A stretch of DNA of 64,000 nucleotides from Monomorium pharaonis. Its lineage: Eukaryota; Arthropoda; Insecta; Hymenoptera; Formicidae. The notes below the pieces were generated by a model. That model was not told where the DNA came from, ran no database searches, and was given only the letters and a program-made list of their open reading frames with translations. This document shows, piece by piece, positions 11,330-23,362 of this stretch (its first letter is position 1; every line of letters starts with the position of its first letter). Location: contig NC_050474.1 of assembly GCF_013373865.1 (NCBI RefSeq), forward strand, positions 8,480,061 through 8,544,060, read 5' to 3'. The translations under genes and the position numbers were made by a program.

Positions 11330-14090
11330 CGGTTCTGTTTTATCCGCGAGTAGTGAGAGTTCCTGACAGCCATCGAGCTCCTGGTAGTTCATTTCTTCGA
11401 TGCACCGAGTCGCGCGGCGCTGTCACTAGCTCCTCACGCGCGCGATTTTCGTTTGCTCTCATCACCGGTAACTATGCATCTCGGTAACTATGCAAATAAA
11501 CATACCCAAAAAAGGGCCGAATCCATGCCCAAATAAGTCTCGATATCGGTTCCCTACCGCCCCTTTTCTCGCCTCCGATCGTAATTGTTTTACGATGCAT
11601 AATTCGTCAGTCTCTCGCAGCCCGGCACCTAAATCAGATCGTCCAGCAGATCTCTCCCGTCTTCCGCCGATCCTAGCTGCGGGGATTCACTTCCGCCTTT
11701 CCCTATCATTCGCGCCGTGATAGTGCTATTGAGTTATTAATTCATCCGATCCTGCCAAGCATTTCTTAATTTTCATAACCGCGTGAATGTTGTGAGTGTT
11801 ACGTCCGTGCGCAGGTGACCGTATCTTTCCCGCGAACGTCCTCTGCCTCGCGTACAAGATCTCCGTCGGATCGCGCGCAAGATCTCCGGATTCGCGAGGG
11901 CCTCTCGTGGCTCTGCAAGATTTCCGCGTCGATTAGGCAGCGCAATATCAGGACGTATCAAGATATCCGACACATTGTAAAAGATACGGTTCGCCCCTCG
12001 CTTCGAGCGTTCGGTTTTGAATAAATAATTCAGTGTGAGTGACATCAACGCCTCCTCTTTATTCCTATCACCTCCCGTAAACCTCCCGCATTCCTGACCA
12101 CTCACTTCGCGTCTCTATCGGGACGGATCCCGGCAATTCTTCCCGTGCGATCGCGTTTACCCTACGCACACGCGAACAATTACCTTCAATAGCATGTCAC
12201 GACTTTTTCCTCCGCGCGGGGGAAAGCCGCGAGCAAAAAAAAGGCAGCGACAACGACGATAGACCGGAGCAACGGAAAAATACCATCGTCCAGGACCACC
12301 TGTACACCTAACTTTGCGCGCGCGAATTTCGGCAACGCAAAACGACCAGGTTGTGCGCCAGACATGCTCGACGACACGTCGATTCGCGAGATTCGCTACA
12401 ATAGCCTTGATTCACGCGCGAAAAGACGGCTAGCTCTCCTAACGGCAGAGGGGCAGGGTCAAGGAAAGAGGCATACGCTACGCGAGAGCGCGGAGCGCGA
12501 CAGGAAAGCAAACTTTAACGCAGCGAATAATAGTAACAAAAGAAAATTTATTTAAAGAAAGGAACAGTAATATAAAAACGGACAATAAAAGCCTATAAAC
12601 CGCGGTGTAAAAGACGATATCACGCGCCGAACGATACGGGCGCACGTGTACGTCAATTCACCGACCTCGCTAATCCGGCAGCGCGCGGGCACAACCTTCC
12701 GCTTACGCGATACCCTTTTTGGGCGGGCGTGATGTGCCGACAATCCCGGCATCTATAGATCGCGACCACAATATCCGGCCTGCGGCGTTTATCCTTCCCA
12801 AAACCGACTTCAACACACTAAGTTACTCGCGCTTTACGACGCTCACACACGATATCCGCGGGGACTAGATTTCCCACGCGGCTCGCACGGGCGAGGGCTT
12901 TGCGGCGCACGCGATTACTGCTTCCTGGGGGAATCGCGACCGAAATCTTCTCTCTTCTGAGGCCACGATACACGACGCGATACCGCCCCTCTCGCTTGAG
13001 TCCGACAATTTACCGAAACGCGAAGCCGCCCCGTGGCTGACGCAACACTAACACCAACGCGTGTCGGACGCAGAGTGAGACCAGGGTGGCTCGCCGGCCA
13101 GTGGCTTCACAAACGTAACCGCGACACAAGAGGCCACCTCACCGATAATTGCTCTGGCGAAGATCCTCTCCTCCGTCACCGGCTGCCCCGGCCTCATACA
13201 CCAGGTCCTCTCTTTGTCGCTCTGAGTGGGCTCAATCGCTGGAACCGATAACGCCGGATCTCAAGGAGCGCGGATAGCACGCTCGACGGTACGCACGCAC
13301 AAGCGCAGGGAATCGCGGTCGATCCGTGATCGATGCCGCGATCCCCCACTAAGGGCTGCGTGTCAGTCCTTGCGCACCGCGTCGCCCCAATCAGCGTAGG
13401 GCGAGCAGTCCTGCGCCCACAGGACCGTGAGCGCTCTCGTTTTTCCGGGCGCCCCACGGGCCCCCCGCGAAGATAAAAATGTCCCGCCGGCAATCTCCGG
13501 CGTCCACCGACGAGTCCTGCCGCCCCCCCGACCTTCACAGGAGGGTCCCGCATTCCGCGGGGACAGTTCCGCGGCCCTGGCCTCCAGGCTGCCGCCTCCA
13601 TTGTGCTCGCCGCTATCCGGAGGTCAGCCGGGGCGCCGATTTTTCCTGCGACGGCCCCAACTTTCCCGGGGCTCGGCGCGCTCGCTCGCACCCCGCCGCT
13701 TGCCTCGCCCCTCCGGCGGTCCCTCACTCTCGGCAGTTGCTGTCCGGTCCCGCGGAATCCTGGCTCACCTCTCCTTCCACACCTGCCGCCGCCTTTCCTC
13801 CGAACTCCTGGCCGTTGGTAGCGGTAAGGTGCTCGCAACCAAGAAAAACGCAAAATATTTATTCCCTATTCATCGCGATTCCTTCGGGAGATTTTCCAAT
13901 TTGCTCTCGCTTCTCCGCCCGGCGCAAACTCACAGCCTGTGACGGAGGAGGGATGCTGCTTATCGTGACAGCGAAACTGCCACGTCACAAGCATTTCAGA
14001 TAAAGAAATAACAATTTATATCGACGTTCACGCACAGCTTTGAGTGGCAGAAGCTTCTTGGTTAGAAGTGGTTTGTTTATTTAAAATTAC
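11330..14090. other. GC-rich inserted block of unknown type
   Basis: The composition jumps to GC-rich relative to both flanks, and the block sits between the RT and RNase H parts of one Jockey-like element, so it is probably an insertion. Long open frames exist on both strands at 13.2-14.0 kb, but their Pro/Arg/Gly/Ala composition fits GC-rich non-coding DNA. An AATAAA at about 12021 followed by a T-rich run could mark an LTR or transcript end. I found no RT, integrase, transposase or matching terminal repeats. Confidence 0.4.
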
Positions 14091-14099
14091 AACACTAGT

Positions 14100-14760
14100 T
14101 TTAAATATAAATTAAACCCTTACACAAGCAGTTTTACAACTGAATCTATAGCCATCAAAAAAGCTATTGAAATTGCAGAGACAAACAACTGGAAACACAT
14201 CAATATATGTTCTGATTCTAAAAGCAATCTTGATGTAATTAGATCACCGTCTGAAATATATAATAACACAACTAAAAAACTTAATCCCATAATGGAAACG
14301 ATTAGAACAGAGATAAAACGTTTTAAGGCCCTCAATAAGATTTACTTGGTGTCCCGCCCACAAAAATATCAATAGAAATGAATATGCAGACAGAGCTGCT
14401 AAAGAAGGTGCACTAATAGGGGAACTATTAGGGAGAGGAACTTAACTACTAGATAACAAGATTACGTTTTCTGAAGTTATCTCATCTCTAAAGAACAATT
14501 ATATCCAAATCAACTCGGACTTTATGAACACAATCAACATTGATACAACTATGGTAGGCAACACGAGCTTACATCTTATCCGTCTTAGCCTTGTACGATC
14601 CACACAAAGAAACACAATTACATACGGATGCCAGCGCATCTGCTTTAGCCGCTATCTTCTTGCAAAAGCAGGAATCAGGAAAATGAGCTCCTATAGCCTA
14701 TTACAGCCAGTTAACAAATAAGGCCGAAACCAAATTCCATAGCTTTGGATTAGAAATCTT
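14100..14760 (+). pseudogene. RNase H end of the Jockey-like element split by the GC-rich block
   Basis: The frame from about 14115 carries FTTESIAIKKAIEIAE and NICSDSKSN, then after a frameshift CPAHKNINRNEYADRAAKEG, which match successive RNase H motifs (TE, SDS, H...N..AD..A). RNase H removes template RNA during cDNA synthesis. Codon style and AT content match the RT region at 9-11 kb, and the gap between them is filled by an insertion. Further coding-like sequence of the ORF2 tail runs to about 14760 before the mariner element begins. Confidence 0.7.
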
Positions 14761-14798
14761 AGTATGGTAAAGGCTATTGAAAGATTCCACATATATTA

Positions 14799-15754
14799 CA
14801 TGGGCTGAAAAGTCTCGGGACTTTTCGATAGGTGGTGACACTACAAAATGAGCTTTACTCATTTCGAAAAGCTTATCTGTCACTAGTTTATGTATAAAGT
14901 TTCATGACATTTCGTCTATTAATTTACAAGCTACATTTCTTTGAATGACGCTACTTTCGCTTTTGTAAAAAAAATTGAAAAACAGGAATATCGGATTTTA
15001 ATAAAACATTGTTTTTTGATGGGAAAAACTTCTCAACAATCATTACAATGGTTGCAGAAATGTTATCCCACATCTATTCCTTCGAGAACAACAGTTTATT
15101 GGTGGTTTAGTGAATTTAAAATGGGTCGTACAAGCACCGAAGACGCACCTCTGAAAGGCCAAAGGAGGCTACGAATGCGGAAATCGTAAAGCAAGTGCAT
15201 CGAATCGTTTTGAATGATTGTAAAATCAAGTTGCACGAGTTAGCTGAGATTGTGAGCAAAGAACGGGCGGGATACATTTTGCATGATCTTTTGAAGATGA
15301 AAAAGCTATCGGCGCGATGGGTGCCGCGTTTGCTGACCGTCGACCAAAAACAACAGCGCGTTGTTGCAGCGTAATCAAGCGAACTTTTTTCGACGTTTTG
15401 TGACGATGGATGAAACATGGGTCCATCACTATACGCCTAAGTCCAATAGGCAGTCTGCAGAGTGGCTGGAAAGCCACGAAAGCCGGCCAAAGCGCCAAAA
15501 GACCAACGCTCGGCCGGGAAGGTTATGGCCTTTGTTTTTTGAGATGCGCATGGCATAATCTTCATCGATTGCAGAAGGGAAGAACAGTCACAGGAAAGTA
15601 TTATGCAGTGTTATTGGACAAACTGAACTACGAAATAAAGGAAAAATGGCTCCATATGACGAAGAAAAAAGTTCTGTACCATCACGATAACGCGCCGTCA
15701 CACACGTCCTTGAAAGCGATGGTCAAATTGGACGAATTACGATTCGAATTACCC
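14799..15754 (+). pseudogene. mariner-family transposase, frameshifted and 3' truncated
   Basis: The left end has a mariner-like terminus (TGGGCTGAAAAGTC, about 14800). The transposase N-terminus at 14941-15189 has the helix-turn-helix region with RILIKHCFLMGKTS and the WW-F-GRTSTEDAP stretch. After frameshifts the catalytic core follows: TMDETWVHHYTP (first Asp region, about 15405) and HHDNAPSH (second Asp, about 15680). The reading then stops dead at 15752, where a CCCAGACAGCACA terminus of another element begins, so the 3' end with the last catalytic Asp and the right TIR is missing. Non-functional. Confidence 0.85.
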
Positions 15755-15839
15755 AGACAGCACACGGATATCCTACGATATCCATAAGACATCTTTTAAG
15801 GATATTGAGGATATCTACAGGCCATCCGTTTTACATTCT

Positions 15840-16145
15840 TCGGACATTCTATTGGGCGCTTATAAAAATTAGCGTAGACGTCTGAGGACCTACTCCAACC
15901 TGAAGTCGAATCTCATCAATATTAATGCCTTTATTGGCCGCGAAAGACGTCGAAGCATGTCGAGTAGAATGAGCCGAAAAAATAGAGATATTTAATCCAA
16001 CGACCTAATGTTTGGGGGAACACAGGATTATGTGCAGAACGAAAAGAAATGAAAAAAGAATCGCAATCTTTTCGACGGAATTCCATCGTGTAGTTTAGAT
16101 GAAACTTAAATAAAAAATAAACACAAAGTTCAGGTTTGTCCAAAA
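15840..16145 (-). pseudogene. DIRS-type tyrosine recombinase fragment
   Basis: On the minus strand, FFISFRSAHNPVFPQTLGRWIKYL is followed after one frameshift by SAHSTRHASTSFAANKG. The latter contains the tyrosine-recombinase H-x-x-R box as found in DIRS/Ngaro/PAT retrotransposons, which integrate with a tyrosine recombinase instead of an integrase. Only this piece is present. It resembles the recombinase of the longer DIRS-like element at 35.2-38.4 kb (AHSTRHASTSLAAKQG), so both are probably of one lineage. Confidence 0.7.
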
Positions 16146-16174
16146 AAAGCTTGAATATAAGGAGAGGTTGAGAT

Positions 16175-16450
16175 CTACGAATCCCAGAAGTTTTGAGTCA
16201 TTACTTTTGTGTGTACTTTTCGGTGGCGGTTTTGGTTTTCGGTGCGTCTATCTGAATGCGCAGTGTGTCTATCGATGTTTCCGGCGATAATGGCATGTCG
16301 GAGAATTCTTTTGGGTTTCGTGTTATGTATTCGCTTAGACGGCGGCGTATTTCGTCCAACGTACCGTGGGTGTCGAGCCCGTGTTCTCGGAGAATGATTA
16401 TTAAGTTCAGATTTTGGCGCGAGGTAAATCCACTTCTTCGGCATTTAGTC
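16175..16450 (-). pseudogene. N-terminal gag fragment of a Gypsy-like LTR element
   Basis: In a frame just inside the putative LTR, the minus strand reads LREHGLDTHGTLDEIRRRL. This matches the SAP-like start of the gag protein of the intact Gypsy element (LEERGLDVRGILPVLRARL at 28.4 kb). The frame is short and truncated at about 16175. It is probably a solo 5' end of a related element. Confidence 0.45.
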
Positions 16451-16504
16451 GCGGTGGTCTGTTGTCTCTTGGCACTGTTTCCAGTCTCTCATTTTGAGCG
16501 CCAA

Positions 16505-16870
16505 TGTAACGATCGTATTTTCCTACTCGGGCATAGCTCGCCGGGATCTAGGGCGTAGGAAAAGGTCCTTGAGACAATAAATTGGTTTTCGTAGATAAAA
16601 TTATAATATATTTATATAAACAAGTTAATATAATATTTACAGTATATACAATATGTAAAGAGCAAACGCGTGTTTCGTGTCGACCAGCTATTCGGCAAGT
16701 CGGTGCGGCGTTCGTTGGTAGTCGCAAGGCCCGCGACACTGCGGCGGTGATGCCCCGCGGCGAGACGCTCGAATTTCGTGGCGTGGCGGGAGCGCTGCGC
16801 GGTGGGTGGTAATTGCTCTGTGTTCGGGTTTGGAGACGCGTGGTGCGGAGCGTGAAGCGAGGTCCGTTCA
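16505..16870 (-). repeat. LTR-like sequence adjoining the gag fragment; right end uncertain
   Basis: Reading the minus strand, the sequence ends ...CGTTACA and is followed directly by TTGGCGCTC. That is the arrangement of an LTR end next to a primer-binding site of the TGGCGC type. An AATAAA-like stretch and mixed GC content lie inside. The right boundary was chosen where the GC-rich portion ends, not from a matched repeat. Confidence 0.35.
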
Positions 16871-16977
16871 ACTTGTTTCCACCTTAAAAAAAGCCCGCCT
16901 CAATCCGACTCTGACGTGATTAGAACGGTGGAAATTAGATAATATTATGGCAATGCGTGTGTAATGTTATAAGTATA

Positions 16978-17394
16978 ATAGCGTTTTCTACTGGAAAAAC
17001 TGGTGCAGCACTAACGCTGCGGTAGATTTTGATGAAAACTCCACTAGCGCAATAATAGTGCAGGTTTAATGTGGTTCAGTGGAACACGTTATTGGACAGA
17101 TTTAAAAATTAAACAATTTCATTGTTATAAAGTTTACTAAAATAATGTAATAACATATACTTTAATGTAATACCTTAAAGCACGAACATAACATCTATTT
17201 AATTTGCACTGGCACTTTCCACCGTATCGAAAGACGGTGGAGCAAAAGTTACACTCGGTGCAATTTTTTTGCATCAATTTTGTCAGTAGAACATTAAACA
17301 CTGAAAATATGTGAACTGATTTTTACAGTGGAACAATAAAATTGCACTCAGTGCGCATCAGAGTTGCACTAGTTTTCCCAGTAGAAAACGCTAT
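16978..17394. mobile_element. MITE with 17-bp TIR ATAGCGTTTTCTACTGG
   Basis: The left end ATAGCGTTTTCTACTGG and the right end CCAGTAGAAAACGCTAT are exact inverses. The similarity continues inward (AAAACTGGTGCAGCACT against AAAACTAGTGCAACTCT). Length is about 417 bp, with no coding capacity. Several GTGCA/TGCAC words repeat inside. Confidence 0.75.
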
Positions 17395-17885
17395 AAGTCT
17401 AATATGTACGGATCTAGTTAAATATATACAAATATATAAAATAAAATTTGTATTCAAGATAATTAATATTTAAGATATCTATTGATCTATTATAGCATTT
17501 TTCACAAATATAGTTTTTATTTTGTAAGAAAATAAACTTCTTTGAATAAAATTATTGTAGTCGATGGTGTTTGTCCTTTTTGTCAGAAGAAGGTAACATT
17601 AATACGATATTAGGGACGCGTTATTAAGGACAACATTTTCATTAAATCCAATGTAGTTGTTCGTCCAAAATATCACAACGAATTTATGTATTTAATACCT
17701 TGTGATATATTTCTCCAAAAAACGAAACCATTAATTGAACTTTGACTTATTAGAAAGTCTGTATGCGCTGGTATAGTGTAAGGTTGACTTAATATATATT
17801 ATTAGCTACCGTTTTCTGTAGAGGCTGGAGTAACGTGGAAGTGTCCATTTTTTGCCCCTACAGACCTGAATACAAAGAATAACTT
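17395..17885. other. AT-rich spacer, nothing recognised
   Basis: I see no gene or clear repeat. The last 100 bases may be an unrecognisable upstream part of the BEL/Pao pol that follows. Confidence 0.4.
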
Positions 17886-20800
17886 CGGTCTTGCGAGAAG
17901 CAAACTTGTCTATTAAATTGAGAGTGGTCTTTAACGGATCGTCTGCCGTTGCTAGCGGTGACTCACTCAATCAGTACTTGCATACCGGACCAAATCTTCT
18001 GCCCCTACTTTCGGACATACTACTACGTTGGCAACGTTATCGCTACGTTTTTGCCTGTAACACAGAGAAAATATACAAGCAAATAGGCGTCCAGTCTGAC
18101 GATTAAGACTTACAAAGGATTTGGCGCCCTGATACCACTATCGAACTGACGGAGTTCTGCTTTCTTCGAGTTAACTACAGTCACGTACGGGCTGGCGTGC
18201 GCGCCCTTTCTCGCCATACGGATTCTGCTGCAGCTTGCGGAGAACAAAAGCCATCGCCTATCGTTCGGCGCCGACGTCCTGCGAGAGGATGTTTACATGG
18301 ACGACATCCTCACCGGTGCATCTACTATCTTGCAAGCTAAGAAGATACAAGAGCAAATCAAACTAATCGGTACTGCGGGCGGCTTCCCGCTAAAGAAGTG
18401 GTCCGCAAACGACGCCTCTTTACTTAACGAGCTACCTGCCGACGACTGCCTTTTGAAAGAGCCTCTGTGGTGGTTGCCCGGCGAAAGCCACACCACTTTA
18501 GGCCTTCTTTGGCATCTGAGAGATGACTTATTCTCTTTCGTCATCATGCCGTTGACAATGACGAAGACCTCACGGCGGGTGGTCTTATCTCTGACCGCTA
18601 AACTTCTCGATCCGTTAGGATGGCTGGCGCCCGTGACCGTAAGAGCAAAAATTTGGATACAATCCACTTGGCTACTGGGCCTTGATTGGGATGCGCCACT
18701 GCCTGAAGATCACGCTAGCCGATGACTGGACTTCCATAGTGAATTGAAGCCTCTCCTCCAGGCTATACGCATTCCGCGATGGATTGCCAGCGGGACGGAC
18801 GACCAGTACGAGATCCACGGATTCGCCGATGCTTCAGAGAGCTTATGCTGCCGTCGCCTACCTGCGAAGAACTAATCAAGGTGGGGAGGTGACGGTGAGA
18901 CTGTTAACTGCCAAGACTAAAGTCGCCCCTCTGAAGCGAGTCACTTTACCTCGCTTGGAGCTGTGCGCCGCTTCTTTACTAGCCTGGTTCGCCGCACATT
19001 TCCAACGTGTCCTAGGGGATATCGCAACTACTCAACATCTTTGGACGGACTCTACTGTAGCCCTCGGCTGGATTCGAGGTCATCCGGCCTCGTGGAAAAC
19101 TTACGTGGCTAACCGCGTAAGTGAGATCCAGATATGCTTACCGAATGCTCACTGGCATCACGTCCGAGGGAAGGAGAATCCCGCCGACTGCGCCTCCCAT
19201 GGCTTGCCTCCGCGTGAGTTGGCTACTCACCCGCTGTGGTGGAGCGGACCGTCTTGGCTACAATCTAGAAGAGCACCGTGGAACGATTCGAAGGCAGAAG
19301 AAATCCTTGAAGAACTCCCGGAAAGGCGGATCTAGTCCCATAATGCGGAAATAATCTCTGACTGCGGAAATATTCATCTCTGCATCGGCTGTTTTAGATC
19401 ACAACCTGGTGTCTTCGCTGGAGAAAGCGGGCACGAAAGTCGCTAAATACTAATACTGCTCAAGATAAATTCTTTTGTCCAGGTACTTCATGCTTTGGAG
19501 CTGGACGAGGCTCGTATCTGGTGGATGCTACAGGTACAGAGGACGCATTTCGGAAAGGAGCTGGCCTTCAAGCAAGAGAAGGCGGCCAGCCTTCCCCACC
19601 AATAGCGGCTATCCCCACCAATAGCCGGCTCATCAAGCTGAATCCTTTCCAAGACGACCGAGGGATCCTCAGAGTCGGAGGTCGGTTACGTCACGCCCCT
19701 CTAGCTTTTGACCAGAGGCATTCGGTGATCTTATCCGACAAATCACGGCTGACGGAACTGATCATCGATGCTAATCATTGACGGACGCTGCACAGTGGGG
19801 TCCAGCTCACCCTCGGATCAATTCGTCAAGAATACTGAATTCCCCGCGGAAAAGCACTGGTTAAAACTGTCATCCACCGTTGCGTGAAATTTTTGCGATG
19901 GCGGGCGGCAACGCCGCAACCGCTAATAGGCGACCTTCCGCGCCCCAGAGTCACACCCGCTCGCCCGTTCTTATACACTGACGTAGGTTATGCCGGACCG
20001 ATGTGGCTTCGCACCTCTAAGGGGCGAGGCCACCGTGCCACCAAAGCCTTCTTAACTGTGTTTGTCTCAGTTCTAGAGCCGTTTATCTAAACGTGGCGTC
20101 GGATTATTCGGCGAATGCTTTCTTGGCTGCTCTACGTCGGTTCATTGCCCGTCGGGGCCTATGTCACATAATATACAGTGACTGCGGTACCAACTTTGTC
20201 GGAGCGGATGCACAGCTTCGGGTTTTATTCTCTGCAAGTAGCCAGGAAGGTCGACGCATCACTACCTACGAGAACCGTATTTTATGGCGCTTTAATCCGC
20301 CGGCCGCACCGAACTTCGGCGGTATTTGAGAAGCGGCCGTTAAATCGGCGAAGCATCACTTGCAGCGAATAATAGGCGATGCGAAGTTAATATGAAGAGA
20401 TGGCTACTCTCCTCTCTCAGATCTTGCTTGAATTTTCGTCCTATTCGGGCAATGTCAGAAGACCCGGAGGATCTGAGCGTGCTCACTCCCAGCCACTTCA
20501 TTATCAGCTCAGTGCTTCATGCCATATCGGAACCGTCGTTTGCAGACGAACCCGAGAGCCGCCTTACGAGATGGCAGTTGCTTCAGAGAATGCGAGATTA
20601 TTTTTGGAGACGTTGGTCGCAAGAATACCTGCAGACCTTAGTCCATCGCCCGAAATGGAATAAAGCCGATCAAGAAATTCGCGTCGGTCACCTCTGCCTC
20701 TTGAGAAACAAGACGTCACCTCCAAACGTGTGGCCGTTAGCTCGAATTGAGAAATTGCATCCTGCAGGAAATGGACACGTTCGAGTCGTGGTCGTACGCA

Positions 20801-20895
20801 CCGCGAAGTTTACCTTTACTCGACCAGTGTCTAAACTCGTTCTATTACCTTATTACGCTACCGAGGGAGAGTCGGCCATCTCGCACGGAAATTAA
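17886..20895 (+). pseudogene. BEL/Pao retrotransposon pol (RT, RNase H, integrase, C-terminal domain), frameshifted
   Basis: Order along the strand: RT begins with KLRVVFNGSSAVASGDSLNQ (about 17915) and the motif-A region FACNTEKIYKQI (about 18050). YMDDIL, with the catalytic pair, is at about 18292. RNase H has LPRLELCAASLLAW and LWTDSTVALGWI (about 18945-19075). NPADCASHGLPP is at about 19175. The integrase core has VDASDYSANAFLAALRRF-type sequence and YSDCGTNFVGA (about 20095-20210), then FNPPAAPNFGGI. The C-terminal domain ends at 20895. Several frameshifts and internal stops are visible, and the motif-A aspartate is replaced by Asn. Its 3' LTR appears to lie beyond the inserted Gypsy element, at about 31364. 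Confidence 0.85.
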
Positions 20896-20977
20896 TCTGT
20901 ACATCTTCTCACTTTGCTGCTTTAAGTATCTCGTGAAAATAGTTCAGGCTTTAGTTTTCTTACAGTAATCATTTTGT

Positions 20978-20981
20978 AACT
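20978..20981. repeat. target-site duplication AACT of the Gypsy element, left
   Basis: AACT precedes the left LTR and is repeated immediately after the right LTR at 31170-31173. A 4-bp duplication is normal for Ty3/Gypsy integrases. Confidence 0.85.
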
Positions 20982-22846
20982 TGCAACGTAGCTTTTCCTC
21001 GGGAACGCCAGGTCCGAGGGGCTACGCTCAATTAAACGGGAATTTCTATATATGCGGTACGAGTAACGCCCTTCCAGTTAGATGCGATAGTTATTAGAAC
21101 GGTAGTCTCAATATTTCTCGAGAATGCTCTCGATACGGTATCAGCAGCTTGCATACGGTATCCCCCACTCGCTCGAGGCTTACGCTCGAAGCGAGAACGG
21201 TAACTCATAGACGGTATCCCCCAAATATCGGGCGAGATTGCTCTCGACACGATAGCGGTATCTTGTGTACGGTATCCCCCAATATCGATCGAGGTTGCCC
21301 TCGATACGATAGCGGTAGCTTGCAAGAACGGTAACTTCCCAATACGCTAAATTGTTGGGCGCCAGGCGCGACTTCTCGCGCCACACAATAATCAGCTATA
21401 ATACGGTAACCAACTGGAAAGCGTTACAAGTGCCGGTAGCTCTTTCTCGCGAGACGATAGAGTGGCGTGGTTCTTTTTGAGACGGAAGGCGTGGAGATGT
21501 CGGATCGAGGCAGGTCGTATAAAGATTCGGTACTCACTGATTAAACAACAACAGAATATTTTATATTTCTCTACTGAAAACGGTAACAAGGCTGCAAGGA
21601 GCTTACTCAATGCGTCTGTATACAATTAATGCACGAATTTTATTGTGATAGAGACAAAAACTCATTAGAGACACAACAAGGTGGAAAAGACAAAATTGAT
21701 AATACGCGGCGGGAGGCCGGCTAGGCTCTCCGCTCGCACAAAGACAAAATCAATAATGGCGGAAACAAGTCGCGGTAACAATGATTCTAATCCTATGACT
21801 GTCGGCTCCGGCGTAGTCCGAGAGGGACGTACTCGCGGTATCAATTCTTCGGGGCCGGTCGGTCCGAGCCCTCGTGCGGCCCAAAACTCTACTCTTTACT
21901 TCGAGTTACGTACACAACAAATATCACTAACGGTATCGGATTCGGATCGCCGCAATCACCAGCGGAAACGGTATCCGGTATCCGGTCCCGCACGAGGGTT
22001 GACCGCCTTTTCCGAATCTTACTTAATCGATGGCTGCCGAGTGCTGGCCTTACAATAATGAACGGAGTCCTGGTCTCTGAAGTCTTCGGTAGCGATTTCG
22101 GTATCTGAGGCTCGTCCTTTGCCAAGTACGCACAGTCACGGCTTGCCGAACAGTGAGGAGCCCCGGTCCCGCGCCGGCCGGCTCGAGCCGCCGCGCATGC
22201 GCGTGCTTCGATTTTCGGTCGATCCGCACGCCTCGATCCCATGCTGCGCCGCATCGCCTATCCACTTGCCTCGTGGTCCGTGCGTGACGACTTCCGCCGG
22301 GGAGAGTGTTATGGCTCTGCCATTTTCGGTCGGCCCGGCTGGCCATGCCGTGACCAAACCGATCTACGTGGCGGCGGATGACAGCTTGACGGTCGCTCCC
22401 CCGGTTTGCAGCCCGGTGGCGTGCCCTCGGCATGATTCCTCCCATGAATCTTTCCGGCTGCTATGCGGTATCGTTTTTGCTACGGTATCCTCAGGGCGGC
22501 GGTATCCAGGCGGCTCAGGGCGGTAATAATCAGCCGGGCTCGGTGCACGGCTCGGCGGGGAAACTCTGCGCGGGGCACCTCTCCTACTGTCGACTGCTCG
22601 CGATACTTTTTCCCCCGATGGCTGCTCCTCCTCCGTTCGCGGTACAATAAGATTAAGCCTTCACTCGGCGCCTTAGTCCTAAATACCCTAATTAATCTGA
22701 TACGGTAACGCGGAAACTAGAAAAGAAAGAAATAAACGTAAAACAAAGTCACGTCCCCCTCGTCTCAGCGAGGAGGAGCCCCAAATCGACCCCCTCGGTC
22801 GAGCTTACGCCCTTGTGACGAACGCGACCGGACGCGTTACGTCACA
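20982..22846 (-). repeat. 3' LTR of the Gypsy element
   Basis: It runs TGTGACG...GTTGCA on the minus strand and matches 29305-31169 almost base for base over 1865 bp. LTRs of this length are on the long side for Gypsy. It contains clustered CGGTATCCCCC and CGGTAAC words in its U5-side third. Open frames inside it are identical in both copies but look incidental. Confidence 0.93.
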
Positions 22847-22862
22847 ACTCCCCCTTCCCTGG
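22847..22862 (-). promoter_or_regulatory. polypurine tract for plus-strand priming
   Basis: On the minus strand AGGGAAGGGGGAGT lies directly upstream of the TGTGACG start of the 3' LTR. That is the position and composition of a Gypsy polypurine tract. Confidence 0.75.
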
Positions 22863-23362
22863 GGAGGACCGAAGAGGTCTTGAACTCCAGCGACCAGGGC
22901 TGGCCACCACTCTGGCAGCCCCTGTGCCTTCCGACACAAAAACCGCATCTTGTCAGACAGCGCTATATTCAAAACAACAACACAAAAAAAATTTTCACTA
23001 TTAGTCAAACCACTCAGATTCCTCCCCAGATCCGACAGTATCACCCTTAAATTTTCGCTAATGTGTCGTTAATCGTTCAGGGAAGACGAGGGAGAGGAAA
23101 AATAGTGAAAGACAAAACCGGGGTTGCCCCCATTTATATGCAAACTTTGCGGCGTTTAATCTCCGCACCAATACAAAAAAAAAACGAAAGAAAACGGTAA
23201 CAGATTGAGTTTTAAACTCGTGCGGTAACACAGTAAGGAACAATCCAAGAGGGAATGATCCAGTCTTACATATAACAAAAGAAAAGGTATCTTATCGCCC
23301 ACAAAAAGAGAAAAAGGGGACAAAAGAGAAAAAAAAAATCTTTGCGGGTGGCTCGGCCTCAT
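22863..23362 (-). other. Gypsy 3' untranslated region
   Basis: This lies between the downstream ORF and the polypurine tract. It has purine-rich runs and CGGTAAC words, and no convincing protein. Confidence 0.5.

Noticed and set aside
13194..13853. 219-codon Arg/Gly-rich minus-strand frame
   Set aside because: Overlaps equally long frames on the plus strand in GC-rich DNA; composition is that of random GC-rich sequence.
21032..22708. Set of open frames repeated identically at 29355-31031
   Set aside because: They are the two LTRs of one Gypsy element; no frame has conserved motifs and overlapping frames exist on both strands.
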